54,633 nt of DNA from Peptococcaceae bacterium BRH_c4a (GTDB lineage: Bacteria; Bacillota; Desulfotomaculia; Desulfotomaculales; Desulfocucumaceae), in contig LADN01000011.1 of the NCBI GenBank assembly GCA_000961585.1, positions 1 to 54,633 on the forward strand. The letters run 5' to 3'. Within the stretch, counting starts at the first letter, position 1, and every line of letters starts with the position of its first letter. Under the pieces are notes generated by a model that worked only from the letters and a program-made list of their open reading frames with translations, was not told the DNA's origin and ran no database searches. Shown here in pieces: positions 50,587 to 54,633 of the stretch. The translations under genes were made by a program, and so were the position numbers.

Positions 50587-50815
50587 TATGCTATGCATAA
50601 AAATAACCGCCTTGCCGGCGGTGCCGTCTTGCAGACGGCGGAATCCAGAAGCCAGAAGCCAGAATCCAGAATGGTGACAGGCTGCCTTAAAAGCGAACCT
50701 CAAGCGACCCCACAGCGACATGCAGTGAGGGGGAGGGGTTTTAGTCCAGCCGTGGGATCAGGCATCTCGGTGTATCTCACCTTGGGGAAGATGTCTGGTA
50801 GTCCGGACTTGTTCA
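50587..50815 (+). repeat. Dispersed hairpin repeat, copy 4 (truncated)
   Basis: The left part (GC hairpin, GCCGTC/GACGGC, heptamers, AAGCGAACCTCAAGCGACC, GCAGTGAGGGGGAGGGG, TTTTAGTCC) matches copies 1 and 3. After AGTCC the sequence differs and ends with GTAGTCCGGACT near 50808, so only a short AGTCC/GGACT closure remains. It lies between the activase cluster and the spoVAE-type gene. Confidence 0.8.
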
Positions 50816-51409
50816 TCTGCTGCCATTATAACCACTCCTGTTTAAAATTTCCTTAAGCGCTCTGGTGGTAAGGGGCGCCCCGGCAGCCGGATCATCGGCT
50901 CCGTCCATCTTGCCGATGTCACCTATTCCCACAATTATGGGTATATCAAGGCCTTCCAGCACCTCCACTGTGTCACCGCACAAAGAGGGGGTTAACTCTT
51001 GCTTAATATCACCGCACTTATCTACGGCCATGGAGGTTATGCTTCCCGATCTGGTTACCGAGCAGTCCACATCCACCCCCTGGGCAAATTCAGTGTTGGA
51101 GGCCACTGCCACTACCCCCAAAACCTCTATGTCAGGGTGTCTGACCAGATACTCCAGCGCCCTTTCCCCCTTGCCGGCGCCCAGAAAACCTTTGTCATCC
51201 AGCATTACCACCACCGGGTCATGGGGTGTTCTTTTTATTTGAGCCACCAGTTGATCGCCGCTGAGTCTGGTGGGATTCCCGGCAGAACAGGAAATACACC
51301 TTGCTCCTATTTTTCGGGAGGCTGTCTCCACCGCTCTTTTTGCCGCCCTGTCACCGTCTGTAATCAGTATCACTTTTCTTTTTAAAATGTTTGTGATGTC
51401 AACCACCAC
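50813..51409 (-). CDS. spoVAE: Stage V sporulation protein AE (SpoVAEA type)
   Basis: The conserved part begins KVILITDGDRAAKRAVE and continues with ISCSAGNPTRLSG, VVVMLDDKGFLGAGKGERAL and VAVASNTEFAQGV. This is the cytosolic SpoVAEA family linked to dipicolinate handling in the forespore. The start is uncertain: the ORF is open to 51523, but that region holds a GACACC/GGGTGTC hairpin with T-run. GTG codons at 51409, 51406 and 51373 are the better candidates. It follows dodecin and sigF, as spoVA genes do in Bacillus, but the other spoVA genes are not here. Confidence 0.85.
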   Translation of the reverse strand: MVVDITNILKRKVILITDGDRAAKRAVETASRKIGARCISCSAGNPTRLSGDQLVAQIKRTPHDPVVVMLDDKGFLGAGKGERALEYLVRHPDIEVLGVVAVASNTEFAQGVDVDCSVTRSGSITSMAVDKCGDIKQELTPSLCGDTVEVLEGLDIPIIVGIGDIGKMDGADDPAAGAPLTTRALKEILNRSGYNGSR

Positions 51410-51447
51410 CCAGAATTTATGTTTCCCGGGTATCCCTGCTTTATGTG

Positions 51448-51482
51448 TCAGAAAGACACCCATCACAGGTGTCTTTCCATTT
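51448..51482 (-). terminator. Terminator-like hairpin between dodecin and spoVAE-type gene
   Basis: On the minus strand GACACC-TGTGAT-GGGTGTC followed by TTTCT, about 60 bases past the dodecin stop. It may end the dodecin transcript or reduce read-through into the spoVAE-type gene. Confidence 0.55.
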
Positions 51483-51539
51483 GCATAATTTTTGCGGTAG
51501 CCCCTCAAAGGGAAAAAAACCATTTGAACACATAGTTGT

Positions 51540-51734
51540 TTACTGTTTGTGGGCCATCTTAAGGTTTGCCTTGTAGCCGACTATCCTGCCGTTTTCCACG
51601 TGGGCGGTAAAGTTTACCACTTCAACTCCCACAATTTCATTGATGTTCCTGGACGCTTCTGTTACTGCTGACTGGACGGCATCCTTCCAGCCGGCGGATG
51701 ATTCTCCCACCAACTCTGTCACCTTAATGTGCAT
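51540..51734 (-). CDS. Dodecin family protein
   Basis: The 64-residue protein has the dodecin pattern KVTELVGESSAGWKDAVQSA, then ASRNINEIVGVEV and a C-terminal beta strand (VGYKANLKM). Dodecins form hollow 12-mers that bind flavin or CoA. The ribosome site GGAGGAG is well placed. A forespore-type promoter lies upstream at 51817-51845. Confidence 0.95.
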   Translation of the reverse strand: MHIKVTELVGESSAGWKDAVQSAVTEASRNINEIVGVEVVNFTAHVENGRIVGYKANLKMAHKQ

Positions 51735-51816
51735 TTCTATCTCCTCCTTGATACATGATTAATCCTGGACCGGTATTTCGTCCGGCGCATATGAACAAAA
51801 CCGGCTTGCCGCTTTG

Positions 51817-51845
51817 TATTATGCCCTGAAAAAGATAATAAATGC
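51817..51845 (-). promoter_or_regulatory. Possible sigma-F/sigma-G promoter of dodecin
   Basis: On the minus strand GCATT (51841-51845), a 17-base spacer and CATAATA (51817-51823) resemble forespore sigma elements (GNATA, then CATNNTA). It lies about 80 bases before the dodecin start and past the end of sigF, so forespore expression of dodecin and the spoVAE-type gene is possible. Confidence 0.45.
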
Positions 51846-51896
51846 AACTCTCTGAAAAAACTCATATTGGAATCCTCATCCGGCCAGTCGTCAAGC

Positions 51897-52688
51897 CTAA
51901 TCCCCGGTTCCTCCGGATCCCGGCTTTATAAAATCCCTTATTTTCTTCAGTGCCTGTCTTTCCAGCCTGGATACCTGAACCTGTGAAAGATCCAGGCGGG
52001 CGGCAATATCGGCCTGGGTTTTATCCTCAAAAAATCTCCATATCAGTATTTTCCTGTCCCTTTCGGGAAGACTCTGTAAAAGTTCCTTTACCGCTATGCT
52101 GTCCAGCCAGGGGACCTCCCCTCCGTTATTATCCTTTAGTTGATCCAGCAGGTAGATTGGGTCCCCGTCGTCCTGATGCAGAGTGTCGTAAATGGATGCG
52201 GGTATCTGTACAGCCTCCATGGCCGAAACAACATCCTCCCGCAAAACACCCATCTCCTCCGCCACTTCTCCTATGGTGGGCTCCCGGCCTATTTTGCCGA
52301 TCAGCTTCTCCCTGGTCTGCTGCACCTTAAAGGCCATTTCTTTCAGGGACCGGCTCACCTTCACGGGGTTGTCGTCCCTTAAAAATCTTCTTATTTCACC
52401 CACAATCATGGGCACTGCGTAGGTGGAGAATTTAACGTCGTAGCTCAAATCAAACTTGTCGATAGCTTTCATCAGCCCGATGCAGCCGATCTGAAAAAGA
52501 TCCTCCAGCTCATAGCCCCTGTTCTGAAACCTTTTTACAAGGTTGAACACCAGTTTAAGGTTACAGTTAACCAGCCTGTCCCTGGCCTGTCTGTCCCCCT
52601 CCTGGGCTCTTTTCAGCAGTTCCCGCATCTCCTGGTCCTTGAGGAGAGGGAACCGGGGCAGGTTCATCTCTATTAACCTGGAACTCAT
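51897..52688 (-). CDS. sigF: RNA polymerase sporulation sigma factor F
   Basis: The first forespore-specific sigma factor. The 263-residue protein has region 2 (LVNCNLKLVFNLVKRFQNRG, FQIGCIGLMKAIDKFD, FSTYAVPMIVGEIRRF), region 3 (EMAFKVQQTREKLIGKIG) and region 4 (DKTQADIAARLDLSQVQVSR). Its place after spoIIAB and spoIIAA identifies it as SigF rather than SigG. Confidence 0.97.
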   Translation of the reverse strand: MSSRLIEMNLPRFPLLKDQEMRELLKRAQEGDRQARDRLVNCNLKLVFNLVKRFQNRGYELEDLFQIGCIGLMKAIDKFDLSYDVKFSTYAVPMIVGEIRRFLRDDNPVKVSRSLKEMAFKVQQTREKLIGKIGREPTIGEVAEEMGVLREDVVSAMEAVQIPASIYDTLHQDDGDPIYLLDQLKDNNGGEVPWLDSIAVKELLQSLPERDRKILIWRFFEDKTQADIAARLDLSQVQVSRLERQALKKIRDFIKPGSGGTGD

Positions 52689-52697
52689 CAGCCCACC

Positions 52698-53144
52698 TCA
52701 GTGCCCCTGCTGCGGGGTTGCTTCTTTTCTGCAGGCTCTGGTCATAATGACCCGCGTACCCTTGCCGGGCAATGACTGCACGTCCAGGCTGTCCGAAAAG
52801 GACTGCATGAAGGCGAATCCCAGTCCCATTCTTTCGGGGTCGGTGGAATAGGCCGGCTGAAGGGCATTTTCAATGTTATCTATGCCTAATCCCCTGTCTT
52901 CCACTGCCAGTACCAGGGTTTCACAGCGAATCTCGGCCGACAGCTCAATGATTTTGGCGGGGTCATTCTGATAACCGTGTATAATGGAATTGGTCACGGC
53001 CTCCGAGACTGCTACTTTTAATTCCTCTATATCGTTCAGTGTGAAATCAAGCTGGCTGGCAAAGGCGCCGGCGGCAACCCTGGCAAAGGAAACATTGGCT
53101 GCAAGGCTGCTGAATTCAATTTTCATTCTGTTAACTGGTTCCAA
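52698..53144 (-). CDS. spoIIAB: Anti-sigma F factor (serine kinase)
   Basis: SpoIIAB binds SigF and phosphorylates SpoIIAA. The 148-residue GHKL kinase has the N box EAVTNSIIHGY near residue 49, the G1 box VEDRGLGID near residue 81 and the G2 box GLGFAFMQSF near residue 107. It lies 9 bases before sigF and 12 after spoIIAA. Confidence 0.97.
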   Translation of the reverse strand: MEPVNRMKIEFSSLAANVSFARVAAGAFASQLDFTLNDIEELKVAVSEAVTNSIIHGYQNDPAKIIELSAEIRCETLVLAVEDRGLGIDNIENALQPAYSTDPERMGLGFAFMQSFSDSLDVQSLPGKGTRVIMTRACRKEATPQQGH

Positions 53145-53156
53145 AATATAGCCTCC

Positions 53157-53498
53157 TTATCCCGCAAGATCCAGCGCCAAAGCTTCGCTGGGACACTCCT
53201 GCATTATATTTAGCAGCCCTGAAAGCTCCAGCACCTTTTTCACCTGGGCCGTTGCCCCCACGATAAAAACTTTACCCCCGTATCTGGACACCCTGCGGTA
53301 CCTCCCCAGTATTACTCCCAGGCCAGAGCTGTCTATATACGTTACACCCTCCAGGTTGATAATTAAATTTTTTATCAGGGAATTGTCGTCCAGCTCTTTT
53401 TCCAGGGATTCTCTGAGGGTATCGGTCACTGCCAGATCAATCTCTCCTCTAAGCCTCACCAGCATTGATTTTTCCTTTACCTCAATGTGCATGTCCAA
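53157..53498 (-). CDS. spoIIAA: Anti-sigma F factor antagonist
   Basis: The STAS-domain protein releases SigF from SpoIIAB when unphosphorylated. The 113-residue protein has GEIDLAVTDTLRE near residue 20 and the phosphorylation site TYIDSSGLGVILG near residue 53 (Ser in DSSGLG). The start may be TTG 53498 or ATG 53492; GGAG spacing favours TTG. It is the first gene of spoIIAA-AB-sigF. I could not find a convincing sigma-H promoter in the short upstream region. Confidence 0.97.
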   Translation of the reverse strand: MDMHIEVKEKSMLVRLRGEIDLAVTDTLRESLEKELDDNSLIKNLIINLEGVTYIDSSGLGVILGRYRRVSRYGGKVFIVGATAQVKKVLELSGLLNIMQECPSEALALDLAG

Positions 53499-53587
53499 CT
53501 ATGTGATGCTCCTTCCGATTTTATATAACCCGATCCCTACTTCTAAATATTACCATATATATTTTTGAAAGGCAATTTTAACGGGGT

Positions 53588-53790
53588 AATAAAAAAACGC
53601 CCTGACGGGCGTTGCCGTCTTGCAGACGGCGGAATCCAGGAGCCAGGAGCCAGAATCCAGAATGGTGACAGCCTGCCTTAAAAGCGACCCTCAAGCGACC
53701 CAGGAGCGACCCCCAAAAATGAACATAGGGTCTTCGCCGTGACAAAATAAGTTATCCACAATTTTCGAAAAGCATAATTTCCTATACTGT
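53588..53790 (+). repeat. Dispersed repeat, copy 5 ('empty' form without the palindrome)
   Basis: The left half matches copy 1 (hairpins, heptamers, GTGACAGCCTGCC, GCGACCCTCAAG at 53684-53695). It then goes straight to CGACCCAGGAGCGACCC, which in copy 1 lies after the palindrome. The right flank also matches (AAGTTATCCACAATT..CG, AAAAGCATAATTTCCTATA). Thus one GCGACCCTCAAG is found here where copy 1 has two flanking the palindrome. Confidence 0.85.
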
Positions 53791-53795
53791 AAAAT

Positions 53796-53983
53796 AGCCG
53801 CCCTGAGGGCGGCCTGGAATTCAGGAGACAGGAATATGCCATGGGGCAAATATTGTGGCACTCCCAGAGGAAACGGGGAGAAACGGTGAAAACAAACCTG
53901 CTCCTAAAGTATATAGGTCCATATCTACTCGACCTTGTTAACTTATTGCTTATTGATCGTCTTGTTAATGTACTTGAATACAG
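53796..53983. other. Intergenic stretch between repeat copy 5 and the Rhs fragment
   Basis: A CGCCC/GGGCG-type hairpin (53799-53815) leads into ATTCAGGAGACAGGAAT heptamers. The rest (53835-53983) has no open frame that I can assign. A minus-strand frame gives a short helix-turn-helix-like string (IGVSSVTVFKYIN) with stops around it, too short to call. Confidence 0.4.
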
Positions 53984-54331
53984 TCACCGAAGAAACTCCA
54001 ATGTGGCAGGCAGACTATTTCTTTTAGTGATTTTCTGCCTCCGGTAACCTTTTGGAGTCCAATCTGGCCCTTTGTATTTTTGTTTTCTGTTGTAACCAAT
54101 TCTTTTATGGGTGAAGCGTCCTACATGGGGGTCGTACCAGCGGGAGTTGTAGAACATGAGCCCGGACTTGGGGTCGTGGTCTTTGCCGGTAATCCCTTTG
54201 AAGCTGTAGGGGGCCAGTGTGCCGGCGAACATGCCGCCGAAGGCGTCCCAGCGGTATTTGACGGTGTTTTCTCCCAGGTGGTCGGTGAGGTCGCTTAATA
54301 AGTTAAGGGACAGGCCTCGAAGCCTCCCAAA
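53984..54331 (-). pseudogene. Orphan Rhs repeat-core fragment with a short tip
   Basis: The open frame encodes the end of an Rhs core: NTVKYRWDAFGG, SFKGITGKDHDPKSGLMFYN, SRWYDPHVGRFT, then a basic tip of about 40 residues (GPDWTPKGYRRQKITKRN..). Rhs proteins carry variable C-terminal toxins after this core. Here the core lacks everything before about residue TDHLGEN and has no start codon. Rhs-like sequence begins right where the upstream partial gene stops (54303), which is the pattern of an orphan core-tip module left by toxin exchange. Confidence 0.75.
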
Positions 54332-54633
54332 TCAGGTATCCCTCACCATCATATGCACCAATGGCTAACTTTTGAGTTTTTTTAACCAAAGCCTTTATAT
54401 CATTATTGCTAATATTCTTTTTCTCTGGCTTATTAGGCCACGAAGTCATTACACATACAAAGTGCCATAGAGAATTCGCTACACTAATTGTTTTTGTAAT
54501 CATTTCTTTGTCAATATTTTTATGGGTCAGCAGGTAATACACTTCATTATCTAATACCAACATCTGATCATCAACTGATGTTTTAAACATATCACGAGGA
54601 CTCCGAGTAGCGTCTTCCAAAACACACACGCCA
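54303..54633 (-). CDS. Partial gene at window edge, possible Rhs-associated immunity protein
   Basis: The frame runs into the window edge, so the N-terminus may be missing. About 108 residues are visible (LDNEVYYLLTHKNIDKEMIT, ANSLWHFVCVMTSWPNKPEK, ending GYLIWEASRPVP). I do not recognise the family. It is AT-richer than its neighbours and sits directly upstream of an orphan Rhs tip. That is where immunity genes of Rhs toxins lie, so an immunity role is plausible but unproven. Confidence 0.45.
   Translation of the reverse strand, partial: GVCVLEDATRSPRDMFKTSVDDQMLVLDNEVYYLLTHKNIDKEMITKTISVANSLWHFVCVMTSWPNKPEKKNISNNDIKALVKKTQKLAIGAYDGEGYLIWEASRPVP

Noticed and set aside
53841-54047. 68-codon plus-strand ORF before the Rhs fragment
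   Set aside because: It overlaps the Rhs fragment antisense and resembles no family; probably chance.

Overview
The window looks like a chromosomal segment of an anaerobic, endospore-forming member of the Firmicutes, most likely the Desulfotomaculum/Pelotomaculum group. The reasons are the sporulation gene set (spoIVA, spoIIP, spmAB, ytfJ, spoIIAA-AB-sigF, a spoVAE-type gene, YIEGIA and its partner), the ispH-rpsA fusion, a CBS/DHH/CCA-transferase fusion, and split DUF2229/BadF activase-type proteins. Every recognisable protein gene is on the minus strand except cstA. The taxonomic assignment is an inference from gene content.

Layout, left to right. 1-757: dispersed repeats only. 758-11821: spoIVA, a gamma carbonic anhydrase and, read right to left, a long cluster DUF1614 - spoIIP - YIEGIA - its capping subunit - two DUF3189 proteins - a DUF512 radical-SAM protein - der - plsY - gpsA. 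12148-13896: cstA alone on the plus strand. 14066-31331, read right to left: two unknown proteins, a HutP-family RNA-binding protein, chorismate mutase aroH, a secreted protein, then trpEGDCFBA and aroF-tyrA-aroA-cmk-plsC-ispH/rpsA. This is an aromatic-amino-acid supercluster that runs on into nucleotide, lipid, isoprenoid and ribosome genes. 31932-35758: rluB, spmB, spmA and an FAD oxidoreductase. 35759-37811: debris, with a large hairpin repeat, a decayed RAYT transposase, a decayed RelE toxin-antitoxin pair and a CopZ/BFD-type Fe-S protein whose frame is crossed by two TGA codons. 37812-47353: ytfJ, DUF2953, a LysR regulator, trpS, an M50 protease, the CCA fusion, lysA behind a lysine riboswitch, and a TrpB2-type synthase. 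47456-50545: BadF-type activase and two 2-hydroxyacyl-CoA dehydratase-like partners. 50813-53498: spoVAE-type gene, dodecin, sigF, spoIIAB, spoIIAA. 53588-54633: another repeat copy and an orphan Rhs tip beside a partial gene.

Regulation visible in the DNA: eleven NAG-type triplets at exact 5-nt spacing, followed by an intrinsic terminator, precede trpE. This is the layout of TRAP attenuation, and the site overlaps the end of the upstream gene. A lysine riboswitch precedes lysA, a sigma-H type promoter precedes the hutP-aroH cluster, and a forespore-sigma-like promoter precedes dodecin.

The most unusual items are the probable selenoprotein (36961-37431), the TRAP-like leader (27916-27968), and a family of about 250-nt hairpin repeats with compensatory base changes between copies and one 'empty' copy. 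Period-7 repeats and GC hairpins accompany these repeats, and in three places repeat sequence has become the 3' end of a protein gene.
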